Shown one piece after another: positions 21,561 through 31,998 of a DNA stretch of 64,000 bases. The DNA comes from Capronia americana (lineage: Eukaryota; Ascomycota; Eurotiomycetes; Chaetothyriales; Herpotrichiellaceae), in contig JADWQD010000022.1 of NCBI GenBank assembly GCA_016110215.1, forward strand, positions 1-64,000, read 5' to 3'. Both the position numbers and the translations under genes were made by a program. Numbering within the stretch: the stretch's first letter is position 1; each line of letters starts with the position of its first letter. The notes beneath the pieces are model-generated. The model saw only the letters and a list, made by a program, of their open reading frames with translations. It made no database searches and had not been told where the DNA came from.

Positions 21561-21702
21561 ACTAGTACTCTATATACTCTAATTGGGTTTTGCTACTTGA
21601 CAGAAGGAGTGACAGTAGTAGGATCATGTCATGAGCAAGGATGTCTTCCACATCCTTTCCAACGTGGATTGCAGACCATTTTCTGTTGTTCCATAATCAA
21701 CT

Positions 21703-23022
21703 TCACCATTGTCTCGTCCAGTCCGACCAACTCGCAGATGCAGTGACAGAAACAGTCGTTGTGACAGTGGCTGTTGCACCTGAGCAGCTTGAAGTGTTCC
21801 CTGGGCCAGTATCTGTACATCGCCCTGTGATCGTTGCTGTGCTGATAACAGTAGTGGCGGGCACGGTAACAGTTGTGATTTGCCCGGAGCAAGGTTGGGT
21901 GGTGGTCACAACGGATGTAACTGTCCGAACTGGCGAGTCATCTGTGACTGTAACAGTCCGAATGACTGTTGGCCCTTGCTGTGTGACAGTGGTCGTGGCG
22001 GCAGGGCCACCTTCAGTTACTGTGCGGACCACGGTGGATACAACTGTAGATGTGGGACCGGCAATCGTAGAATAGAGCGTGGTAGTCCTAACCTCGACGG
22101 GCCCGGGAATGGTAGATGTCACGGTGCTTGTCTGGCCCGGGACGGACGAGATGGATGTTTCCGTCACGGTCCTGGTGATCGTTGAAGCCTGACCACCGAC
22201 GGTCGTGGTAATGATGGAAGTGCTCACAACCGTCGACGTCCTGTTCCAATATTAGCATGCATGGTTTCATGGAGAGCATATGTTTGCAGAGTAACTCACG
22301 CGCATGGGCCAACAGGCGAAGTGTTTGGACAATTGGATGGGACAGTAACAGTCCTAGTCTCTGTCTCGGTGATCGCAGATGGAGGTGTAGGGCAGTTCTG
22401 GTCTCGAGTCACAGTGGTTGTCACCGGGCTGCAAGGCCCTGAATTCGACACAGTAACGGTAGACGGACCGTTCGGGCAAGAAGTACCACCTCCTGGTCCA
22501 ACAGGAGTAGTCTGGCAAGTTGATACGGTCACAGTGCTTGGGGACCCATTTCCCCCGGTTGTGATTGTGACAGTGGCTGTTTGACCGCTTGAGCATCCAG
22601 TAACACCTAGGGATTGGCGTCAGCCTCTTGTCAGCATCCAACGGTGTAGAAGTCTGGTGTTTGTTCAAGGGACACGGGTTCCACTTCGAGATCAAGCTTA
22701 CCATTCACAGGCGTAGTGTTGTCACATCTGGTGATTGTCGTTGGAGGTGGGAGGATGGGACAGGAGGATTGACCAGGAGCCGTGATTGTCAAAGTAGTCG
22801 TAGCGGCCGAACATCCTGTAACCCCGTTGACCGGTGTACTTCCGGCGGTGGTTCCGTATCCCCAGTCGCTCCAGACCGAAGTAGTATCTCTGCGGACCAC
22901 GGGGTTGGCAGCGGTAAGCAAGCTGGGAGAGCTAATCAGCGAACGTGTAGGGAACAAGAGCCTGCAACAAACCTCAAAGCAGAGCTGGCCAAGAAGGCCG
23001 ATCGGACAAGGCTGGAATACAT
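21703..23022 (-). CDS. Secreted Thr/Val-rich repeat protein, unknown function
   Basis: Four exons give one frame: 23022-22973, 22931-22702 (or starting at 22922), 22606-22300 and 22240-21703, about 374 codons. The donors are GTTTGT, GTAAGC and GTGAGT. The N-terminus MYSSLVRSAFLASSALSS looks like a signal peptide, followed by VVRR, a possible Kex2 site. The body repeats TVTV/STVT-type units, and a TPVNGVTGCS module occurs twice (end of exon 2 and across the exon 2-3 junction). The composition suggests a heavily O-glycosylated cell-wall or matrix protein. I see no GPI-anchor signal. The last exon could be spliced differently, because another frame continues past 21,703. No family was recognised. 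Confidence 0.65.
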
Positions 23023-23523
23023 GATGGTGGATGAGAAGACTTCTTTGTGAATGATCTCAAACGAATGGCAGACGGACTGAATCCTGTCGAGGCTTGTTGG
23101 AGGAACTCATCAGTCGGGCAAGTCCTCCACCTTTATACATTTGATGAAGGAGCGGATTTCCTTCCAGAGTGGGAGGAGGAACACAATGTGGTTTAGCCAT
23201 GTCTCTCGGATTTCGATACATGGAGGAGGCCGGTACGAGCAAATCTGACGAGGCGGAAGGTTGGGGACACAACATGCATGTTGTTGATGATCGGACCAGG
23301 ACAGATTCAAGGTTCCTGCAGGTTTGTTGCCTGCCTGTGTTATGTTGACCGCCTATCCCAACTCTGCTGGCAAAGATGGAAGACTGGGGATCGTCCATTT
23401 CAAGATCGATTGGAAAAAGGGCCAATGCTATATATGCAGACACATGAAGAACAGGGGAGACCGATGTTGTGTGTTATCAACATCGTGTGCACCATAGCTG
23501 GTTCTGCATGGGCAAAGATACCA

Positions 23524-23850
23524 TCACCATGATCGGTTGTCTGCGGTCGTCGCATTGGCTGGGACATAAAGGATCCTCAACCAAGATTCCAGCACCAAGA
23601 ATTGACCATAGTCATTGATCGCGACCAGCGAACTGCTTCGTAAGAGTCCTGCAAACTCCAACGCTTCGTGGTTATCCTTACGATGAGGACATAGGCCGTA
23701 TCGCCTCCCGATCTTCGACAAGACATACTGAAGCCAGTAAGCAAATAGAAGATTGGAAGGGAGAAATGATCGACAACTGCAGTTCTGCAAGGTTCCGGTT
23801 AGCTGCCTTCGCTGTAAGATCTCGAAATAGTTAGGGTCAAAAATGTTCAT
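23524..23850 (-). CDS. Uncertain ORF, possible gene fragment
   Basis: An ATG at 23,850 opens a 108-codon frame with balanced amino-acid use (for example LLFAYWLQYVLSKIGRRYGL and LEFAGLLRSSSLVAINDYG). It shows no signal peptide or known motif. It might be one exon of a larger gene, since sequence upstream and downstream on the same strand is open in other frames, but I could not link these with convincing splice sites. It may equally be chance. Confidence 0.2.
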   Translation of the reverse strand: MNIFDPNYFEILQRRQLTGTLQNCSCRSFLPSNLLFAYWLQYVLSKIGRRYGLCPHRKDNHEALEFAGLLRSSSLVAINDYGQFLVLESWLRILYVPANATTADNRSW

Positions 23851-25196
23851 TCCACTCAACTAGCAAGGGTTCAATTGGTTGTGCAGACTGGAGTTCTGGA
23901 TCAAGTTCTGGTTCGCAACGACTTCCCAATCCCTTTCATTTCGGATGTCGGCCTCGGTGCACCGCCATCTCTAGTTGAAACCACCCCTCATTGACAGGCA
24001 TGGCACTCATTCGATGTGTATTCTTCGAAAATGTCAAACCGGCGAAGTTGTCGGAGTAAGACATCCGTGTCGTTGTACCAATGTCTTTCTAGTAAGTGAC
24101 GTAGCAATTATTCACTGAACCATATTTTGATGCAAGATTCCGAGACCATTATCTGGTACTGCACCTGCGACTGGCTGTGTTGTGGAGTGTCCAGTGACTC
24201 CTCCCATCGACTCCCAATGCAGGCTCGACAGAGTTGCGTTTCGATCATCATTCGCAAAGCGACTGTCGATCGACCTTAAGTTCCTGAGACTGGCTCAGAG
24301 GGATTTCGAATGTTCCTCTTGCGAGCGGTGGGTATACGCTGGAGTGCCAGCGATCGGGTGGCGGAATGAGTGCTAGGGCAAGACATTGGTGCAACGGAGC
24401 TGTAGGCTTGACGGTCATGTCGTGTTGCATGCTTCCTCCAAGCTAGGTGAATGCAGTACTGGCAAGTCAAAAAAGGCGTGGCCCATATCCGAAAGCATCC
24501 GCAGCACAATGTAAATTCACCAATTAGTCTGTCCATTTCGAGTGAGTTGTTTAATTACCTGCACTGGCAGCCGGAGTAGATCATCTCAGGAATCGCGCTG
24601 ATATCCCAGGACGATGCTTTTTGTGCAGTACTCCATATCGAGGCTTGGTTGCATTGCTGGAGCAACCGACCGGCTACGGGTGTTTCCATGGCCGATAGCG
24701 TCGTCGCACAAATTTCGTCTCACAGTCGACAGAAGGAGGCTGGGTCCCAGTGCTTGGGTTCCATGTGAAGTCCATGCGGCCGCCCTTTCAACGTGTCGGT
24801 CCACGAAGTTGGTCGCTCGAGCCGGACTACCGAAGGAAAAGAAAGGGGAGATCCATGCCGACGGACGTAACACAATAGTTCAGGCCATGTACTCCGTATA
24901 CCTGGATTGGTGATAGGAGAAGGTAGAAGAGAGCGATGACATGGCAGAGGCCCTAATTTACCAGAACGACAATTGTGGTTAGTCTAGTCCGTGCTCTGAA
25001 CATTCCCCAGCCCGCCGGCCACAATTTGTCCTTTTGATTTCCCGAGCCAGAGCCGTCCGCCCTCAAAGCAGACCACAATCGACCAAGAACCGTGTGTGGT
25101 GCTCACGACTTTCGGCAACAGTTTTCGATTGAACAAGGATCGATTTGATATCGTGATAGGACTCTGGTCGGGGGTCCTCTAACAGTGTTGAGAACA

Positions 25197-25316
25197 ATGC
25201 AAGCACTCATCAAGCTCGCGCTAGCAGTTTCCATCACGAGTCAAGTTCTTGCACTTGGGGCTCTACTGTTGACCCCGTCGATCAGTCCTTCTAGACATGC
25301 CGTACTTTCTCGGTAA
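25197..25316 (+). CDS. Orphan first exon encoding a signal-peptide-like segment
   Basis: An ATG at 25,197 opens MQALIKLALAVSITSQVLAL, a good secretion signal with a VLA-type cleavage region, but the frame stops at 25,314-25,316. A possible donor (GTAACC) lies just before the stop. The next open piece (about 25,320-25,420) ends in a GTAAGC donor and could be a second exon. I could not follow the gene further, so it is either multi-exon or decayed. Confidence 0.25.
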   Translation: MQALIKLALAVSITSQVLALGALLLTPSISPSRHAVLSR

Positions 25317-27430
25317 CCCGCCCTCCTCCTACCGTATCGGTCCGCACTGGAAGACGTCGGAATAATGCTGCAGAGTTCCTCTTCGAGACTGTAGCAGACT
25401 CGTGGAAGACTTCGGACGGTAAGCCTTCGGTATTATGGTGAAATACGCATTGGGATTAGGTGGGACGAGCTCAATTGTCGTCAAGCAGCCTCTCTAGGAA
25501 AGCATCGACAATGATGCCCGCCACGACAAAACGTTACAATGCAAAGTGTTAAGTTGGACCACAAGGAAAGACGACTTGCAGGTGTTCACGAATTCTCTGC
25601 GCTGGCCTTGCACTTGCCTTCCTGTTCACCTCGCTCTACAACTTCGTCTTTTCAAGCGGTGTGGACACGCTTCATTCAACTCCGTCCCGAATCTCTGGCC
25701 AGATGCGTGAGAGCTGAGCGGCGTGGTTCGGCTTCCACTTGCGTCCCGATCAAGACGCCAACATGTTCAAGTATTACGTACACCTATTGCTACTGCTCCC
25801 GGCAGGAAGACTACAGTTCGAACAATCCATCTCCCAACACTCCCATCTTCCATCATTCGCTTCGGTCGCTAGAATTCAATCCGATAACCTACTCATTCGC
25901 CACCATCCGACCATATTAGCATCATTGAGTCTGGAGGGAACGAAAAGGTGGAACTGTGTTCGAGTATACCCAGAAAGAGAATGTCACAAATCCCAATGGC
26001 AATCAATGAACTCAACGAGATCCGGCAGGGCTCTATCATCACTCAGGCTACAAGTGAGGCTTGTCACTCACTTTGCAACGCCATGGTCTGCTGGCTTCCT
26101 TGCCTGCCGAAATAGAGTGCGAATGATCAGGTACGACGGACCTCGTCTGGTCGACCACCGGTACCTATGAAGTGAGATCGGCAAAAGGTTTGTGACGGAC
26201 TCAAGAGTGTATCAATTCAATTCAGCCGGTGAGGTTTCCCAGACTCGTGTCGCTGCGGATTGATTTCGATCTACACATGTCTTGGGTAGCACCCAGGAGT
26301 ACTTCAGGTCAGGACATCCTTTCTGCTGAACGCGAAGACCGGTAACGAGCCTGTATTCTTTGGCGAATGTGCGTCTATCCTCCAGGACGAACATCTCTAT
26401 CAGCGATTGAGAGGAAGGCTTCAGGTTGAGCGAACCTCTCCCAAAGCCGCAGGCATAGTTATGGCCAGAAACTGTCAACATGTTCTGGAGACCACCCCAC
26501 CATGACGAGGACGCTGTACGATTTGCCATGCAATGTTTCGAAAGGAATATTCATCTGGACAATTCATCGGAGGATACGGACTGGTAAAAGACAGCAGAGA
26601 TGGCTTGTCACAGCCCTCTGGAATCTCTCAAGACAGGTTGAAATGTCATGATTCATAGATAAAACACTTGAAGCGGTACATACACTTTTATGCAGCATCC
26701 TACATAGATTTGTTGTACGTGGTATTAGCATCTCTCCAAGTCTCCCGATATCAGGCGTTCGGTTGAACCCAATACCCTACCCGACGCAGTGTGAACAGCA
26801 TTTCTCGACCATAGTACCCTGCGGCAACCAGGATCATTCGCAGCCTCAATTTCCTCTGGCGTGCGTGGTCAAGTCCAACGGTCGGGTTTCCGGCGAGGAT
26901 GTGCACTCAGCAGTGATGCAACATATACAATCCAGATCAACGCCATCCCATAACCTGTCTGCAGCATTGTACTATCGTTGTTTGTTCCCCAGAATTCGCT
27001 CTCGCTTTTTCCCCTGCGTGGATACCTACAACTCTTTTGTTGAGCCCGTGTTGGTGTAAGCCCCTTGAGTGAAAGAGAGCGTACTGTGTAGGCACCGGTG
27101 CTGCCTTGGCACGTATGACGTCGGATTCGTTGGTGCTTTTACTCGATTGGCGGGGCGATACAGTGGCCCAAATTTTCCAACATGCGCTCTAGCCTTTTGC
27201 CAACCAAACCCCTCCGTCGAGACATCTACTCATTCTCCTTCCAGTGGGATTTTCCATCAATTCTTCCTCCTGACAATTTCTGATCCGGAGCCTACACTTC
27301 CCTCCGTACTGCACAATTCTTTGCCCGGGGCAGGCCACGTTCTATTTGGCGATCGGTGACCATCTCAACCCCGCCAACACCGTCTCCCTCATCAGACCGC
27401 TTCCGAATCCATCCTCCTACACTGTCCAGC

Positions 27431-29437
27431 ATGCCTGTCTCTGCCTCCAAAGCCGCCCGTATGGCTAAAAAGGCCGACAAGCCTGACAAGAAGACTGCAG
27501 CTTCAAGGCTATCCTCCAAAGCCAACTCGAAGAACGCCTCCACAAACGGCTCGAAAGCCTCTTCGGTTGCCGGTGATGATGGGCCTCCTATGCTCGACGA
27601 AGACGAGGAGGACGCTCCTGCCACTGACGCAGGCAAGATGGAGAAGATCAAGAAGTTGACGGAGCAAATGGACAAGCACGGCCTGTCGGATCGAGTCACA
27701 ACGGGTGTGTTGGCCTCGTTAGAATCAAGTCGCGACGTCAAGATCTCCTCCGCCTCACTGGTGTTCCACGGCAAAGTCCTCATTCAGGATTCTACTATCG
27801 AAGTCAACTTTGGGCGAAGATATGGCTTGCTAGGCGAAAACGGCTGTGGCAAATCTACTCTCCTCAAAGCCATTGACAAGCGAGAGTTCCCCTTTCCAGA
27901 ACACGTCGATATCTACCTGCTGAACGAGGGTGCGCCAGCTACCGATTTTGGCGCTCTCGAATGGGTCGTCAAGGAAGCCGAGAAAGAAGCCAAGAGGCTC
28001 GATGATCTGGCTGAAGAGATTCTGGAGAAAGACGGCCCAGAAAGTCCTGCCTTGATGGAGATTTACGAGGTAAGACCGTTCAGCCACTCCCCAATACCAT
28101 CTACTGACAATTGAAGCGTTCTGAAGCCATGGATCCCAGCACATTCGAAGTCCGAGCCTCCCTCATTTTGACCGGCCTGGGATTCAACAAGAAGACCATC
28201 CACAAGAAGACGAAGGATATGTCCGGTGGATGGAGAATGCGCGTTGCTCTTGGCAGAGCACTCTTCGTGAAGCCATCTCTCCTCCTGCTCGACGACCCGA
28301 CTGCCCATCTTGATCTCGAAGCCTGTGTCTGGTTGGAGGAATACCTGAAGAAGTGGGACAAGACCCTGATCCTCGTTTCGCACTCAATGGACTTCTTGAA
28401 CGGCGTTTGCACAAACATGATTGACATGAGACAGAAGAAGCTCATGTACTATGGTGGTAACTACGACTCCTACATGAAGACCAGATCCGAGCAAGAGACA
28501 AATCAACAAAAGGCATACCTCAAGCAACAAGATGAAATTGCCCATATCAAAAAGTTCATCGCTTCCGCCGGTACGTACGCCAATTTGGTCCGACAAGCGA
28601 AGTCCAGACAAAAGATTCTAGACAAGATGGAGGCGGATGGTTTCATTCAGCCGGTTGTCCAAGATCGCGTTTTCACCTTCAGATTCGCCGACGTGGAGAA
28701 GTTACCTCCGCCGGTTTTGTCTTTTGACGATGTTACCTTCAGTTACTCCGGTAGACCCGAGGATAATCTGTACGAGAACCTAGACCTCGGTGTCGACATG
28801 GACAGCAGAATGGCTCTCGTCGGACCCAATGGTGTTGGCAAGTCGACCTTGTTGCGAATCATGACCGGCAAACTCAGTCCCACTAGTGGCTCAGTGAGCA
28901 GACATACCCATCTGAAACTCGGACTCTACTCCCAGCACTCGGCTGAGCAGCTCGACTTGACCAAGTCCGCGTTGGACTTCGTCCGTGACAAGTACGCCTC
29001 AACGTCACAAGATTACCAATACTGGCGCCAACAGCTCGGCCGTTATGGTCTCTCTGGAGAGTCGCAGACTGCTTTGATGGGCACACTGTCAGAAGGTCAG
29101 AGGTCCCGTGTTGTATTCGCTCTTCTGGCCATCGAAGGTCCCAACATGCTTCTCCTGGATGAACCTACGAATGGTCTCGACATCCCCACAATTGATTCGC
29201 TTGCTGATGCAATCAACGCCTTCTCAGGCGGTGTTGTCGTTGTTTCCCACGATTTCAGGTATGTCTTTAGTTCCTTCTAGTTTCCAAGCACCCAACCTAA
29301 CACTTTCCAGATTGCTCGACAAGATTGCCAAGGACATCATGGTATGCGAGAACAAAACAGTCCGGCGATGGGATGGCAGCATCGGCGAGTACAAGAACTA
29401 CCTGCGGAAGAAGATGGTCTCAATGGGTCAAGTCTAA
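27431..29437 (+). CDS. arb1: ABCF-type ATPase Arb1 (ribosome biogenesis)
   Basis: Arb1 (ABCF2 in animals) is a soluble twin-ATPase that shuttles between cytoplasm and nucleus and helps make 40S and 60S ribosomal subunits. The exons are 27431-28069, 28117-29258 and 29311-29437, giving 635 aa (yeast Arb1 is about 610). The start [14 protein letters not shown] matches the family N-terminus, so the upstream in-frame codon was not chosen. Domain 1 has Walker A GENGCGKS (135-142), signature SGGWRMR (from 249) and Walker B LLLLDDP followed by TAHLDLEA. Domain 2 has GPNGVGKS (449-456), LSEGQ (537-541) and [11 protein letters not shown] (from 558). There are no membrane segments. It ends [16 protein letters not shown], typical of Arb1. 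The introns are 47 and 52 nt. Confidence 0.96.
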
Positions 29438-30209
29438 GAGCTCAAGTCTAGTGTCAATCCGCTTTTTGCTTTTCTTGTGCATTGCGATGGCTGTCCGCCG
29501 AACACCTTTTGCATACAGCGGAGGAGGCATGCCGGTGAATGAAGATTGATGATTGATTCATATTGCTCCATCCTTCAGAGGGAGAAGGGGATCGTGCGGC
29601 ATCATGGCGTTTGGCATAGACGGGAATGGGTGGATTGACGACGGAAAGTACACAGGGCAGAGACGACAAAGGATCAAGTTACATCTCACGCTGACGCCGC
29701 CCTCGTTTCTGAGCGGCTGTTGGGATTGCGTACGCCGAGAATGTTTTCAGCACGAAAGATGTTTACTGCAATAAGTTGCTAGAGGTATCTTTTCGAGCTC
29801 GGCCTTGGATCAGATTCGAAGGGTTACGATGTCGCTTTCTCATCAATAGATCCACTTCAAAGTCCTGACTTGGGACAGTAGGCATAGAATTCTGTGCGAA
29901 TCAAAAGCATTTGTTCATCTTACGCGTACGAAGTTATTTTTACCCGAGACGACAGCGCTGGTTTCCTGATGTACGAAGGGCGCCTGGTGTGGAGATTGTG
30001 GCAACAAAAGGATGGCATTCGGCACTGCGTCTCACTCTCCTCCCTCCGTACCATGAGTGATGCACTATAATATCTTCCCCACCCTTGCATCTGTATTCCG
30101 GTCTTTCGTGCCCAGGACGAGATCTTCCCATCAAGGCGTGAAATTATCAGCGAACTGCAATTCTCATTCGAGATCGAAAGCTTGAGTCTATAGTTGAACG
30201 TGTTTCAAG
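29438..30209. other. Intergenic region between arb1 and the cupin gene
   Basis: These 772 nt separate the end of arb1 from the start of the cupin gene, both on the plus strand. They include the arb1 3' UTR and the cupin promoter. A short direct repeat of TGATTGAT type lies near 29,545-29,555. I see no ORF or RNA gene that I can support. Confidence 0.4.
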
Positions 30210-31011
30210 ATGACTTCTCAGGCTGAAAAGGACAATCAGAACCCTCGGCCCGTTCATGTGACGAGAGCAGATGAGGTCAAGACCGCTCACGGACAAACCC
30301 AAGGAATGATTCGGCAGGTACGTACATCGGCAATCTGCCCCTTGACTTGCGCGTTAGTGTCGGAGGGAAACACTTGCGACGTGGCCCAGTTCAGAAGCGA
30401 GCGTGAACCCCATTTGGACTGATGCTATAATGGCTGTGGATCAGCCTCTGTTAATAGTACGGTATCATGAACAATGGTGAGAGATAGAAGGTAGTACTTT
30501 CTACAGCAAGATGAGCGGTCTTCATTGAAGAGTTACCTCTTCTCGAAAGTCCAGGACGCCATGGGTGGGCAGAGGAAGGTTGAGGCTTGCGACTTCTCAT
30601 TCTTACTTTGACTGCTGTCCCCTTGGGTTCAACATCCACTTTGCTTCGCATAACTAACCCTGGTCACAGTCGGCCATCGTGGAGCTCTCCCCATCCATCT
30701 GTGGCACACTTATGCGAGCTCAACCTCATTCCGCATCGGCAGTCCATCACCACGGCGCCCAAGACACGATCGTCTACGCCGTCAGCGGCTATGGTTCCCT
30801 GGTTTCATCCTCTGGGAAGACCAAGGATGGTCCCTTTGGTGATATTAGGCAAGATCTCCAGCCAGGAGATTGGGCTTTGATACCGGCGTATAGGGAACAC
30901 CAAGAAGTGAATGATGGAGACGATGAGGCGGTTTGGGTCATTGTCAGGGCGCCGGAGGGTGTGCCTGTGGTCGAGAACTTGAAGGGTTGGGGAGAAAGTT
31001 TGAAGGCGTAG
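30210..31011 (+). CDS. Small cupin-fold (RmlC-like) protein
   Basis: Two exons (30210-30317 and 30670-31011) give 149 aa. The 352-nt intron has a GTACGT donor and a CACAG acceptor and is long for this genome. After a polar N-terminus the protein shows cupin motif 1 as HHHGAQDTIVYAVSGYGSLV (metal-binding His cluster) and motif 2 as LQPGDWALIPAYREHQEVN, the spacing of a single-domain cupin. Cupins bind a metal and may act as isomerases, dioxygenases or storage proteins. The substrate cannot be inferred. There is no signal peptide, so it is probably cytosolic. Exact intron boundaries are inferred from frame and consensus. Confidence 0.85.
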
Positions 31012-31452
31012 AGTTGTGGCCGAGAAAGACATTGTGGGCAAAATATCCTGCTTTGGTTGGTTTACCAGAGTTTTGTCCATCTCACGCCCTGGTTGACTTC
31101 CAAGGCAGACACACGGGTCGACTTCGACGACGATTATGGAAAGCGTCTGAGCAAAGACGGTGCCAGATGAGGACCTGTTCAGCTTTCCGTAAAAGTTTTT
31201 AAATGAGCATCCGTCCTTCAACATTCCGTTCACGATTCTGCAGGAGTGATTCGGACGCTTTCTCCAGTCTCTCTTCCAGCGGCCCTGCTTGTCGTTTCTG
31301 ATTAACTGACCTCAAACCTTTCCTCACTGTTGTCAACAAGCAGACGATCTTTCCCGTCACAACTTCCAACGCAACAAGGCAGTCGATATCCACAGCGTCC
31401 TCTGATAGACAGCTACCTTGATAACCTGATATCGCACACCATACTTGTCAAG
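31012..31452. other. Intergenic region
   Basis: This is the 441 nt between the cupin gene and the next plus-strand gene. It holds the 3' UTR of one and the promoter and leader of the other. No ORF or element is recognised. Confidence 0.35.
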
Positions 31453-31929
31453 ATGTCGACAGAGTCTTCCAGTCCACACGAGAAGACCCGGCGACAAAGG
31501 GCATCCTCTTCCTCTCGAACGCCATTAACGAACCATCTGATAGAGGTGATGGACTCCCAGCCAGTGCCCGCCGATGTACTGGACAAGATTCGACGCCAAG
31601 TAGACAGCCTTCCAGATGTGACAACGTGGCTGCAACTCAAGCAGTGGTTTTTCGCGAATCGACCAGCGGGGGTATGGTCTATGGCCCAAGTTTTCGATGC
31701 TCAGGAAGCGCACCATGCGCAATATCTGGACTCCATGTTGGCAAAGTGGTGAGCTCCAGGGTAGAGGTCGCTATTAGAGCCTCGATTGACAAGCATACAG
31801 GTCGAACGCCGACGGCGTGTGATCCAAGATATTTTCCTGTGGCACCAGCAGCCCGAAGATGGAGATAACGGCGTCACACTCGCGCAGGGGTGGGTCGGGT
31901 TCAAAAGAACAGTGGAGATCGCTGCTTGA
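31453..31929 (+). CDS. Small hypothetical protein
   Basis: The start ATG at 31,453 (MSTESSSPHEKTRRQRA) follows an in-frame leader that also contains non-ATG codons. The first exon runs to about 31,748 and encodes PVPADVLDKIRRQVDSLPD and WLQLKQWFFANRPAGVW. Its frame hits a stop just after a GTGAGC donor. A second open piece in another frame (31,794-31,929) reads VERRRRVIQDIFLWHQQ and ends in TGA. Joining 31453-31748 to 31794-31929 restores one frame of 143 aa. The acceptor is inferred and the implied 45-nt intron is short. I do not recognise the family. It is convergent with the ofd1 gene, 69 nt away. Confidence 0.5.
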
Positions 31930-31998
31930 TTGTGGTAGCAGCTTTTCATTTGGTTATGCGATGGTCACAGTATGGCTTGAATTCACAGTGGTGTGACC

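Larger units (their letters stand above)
23023..27430. other. Gene-poor 4.4 kb region with scattered coding-like fragments
   Basis: No complete gene can be assembled here. Coding-like pieces are a minus-strand frame at 23,850-23,524, an orphan signal-peptide exon at 25,197-25,316, and short plus-strand pieces around 25,330-25,420, 25,600-25,710 and 26,130-26,265 that change frame. The region has normal base composition. It could hold a decayed secreted-protein gene or a multi-exon gene that I cannot resolve. The last part, 27,200-27,430, is the pyrimidine-rich leader of the next gene. Confidence 0.4.

Noticed and set aside
17244..31011. A secondary-metabolite cluster around the tyrosinase-like gene
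   Set aside because: No polyketide synthase, NRPS, terpene cyclase, P450 or pathway regulator is present. The neighbours are transposon fragments, a structural-type secreted protein and a ribosome-biogenesis ATPase.
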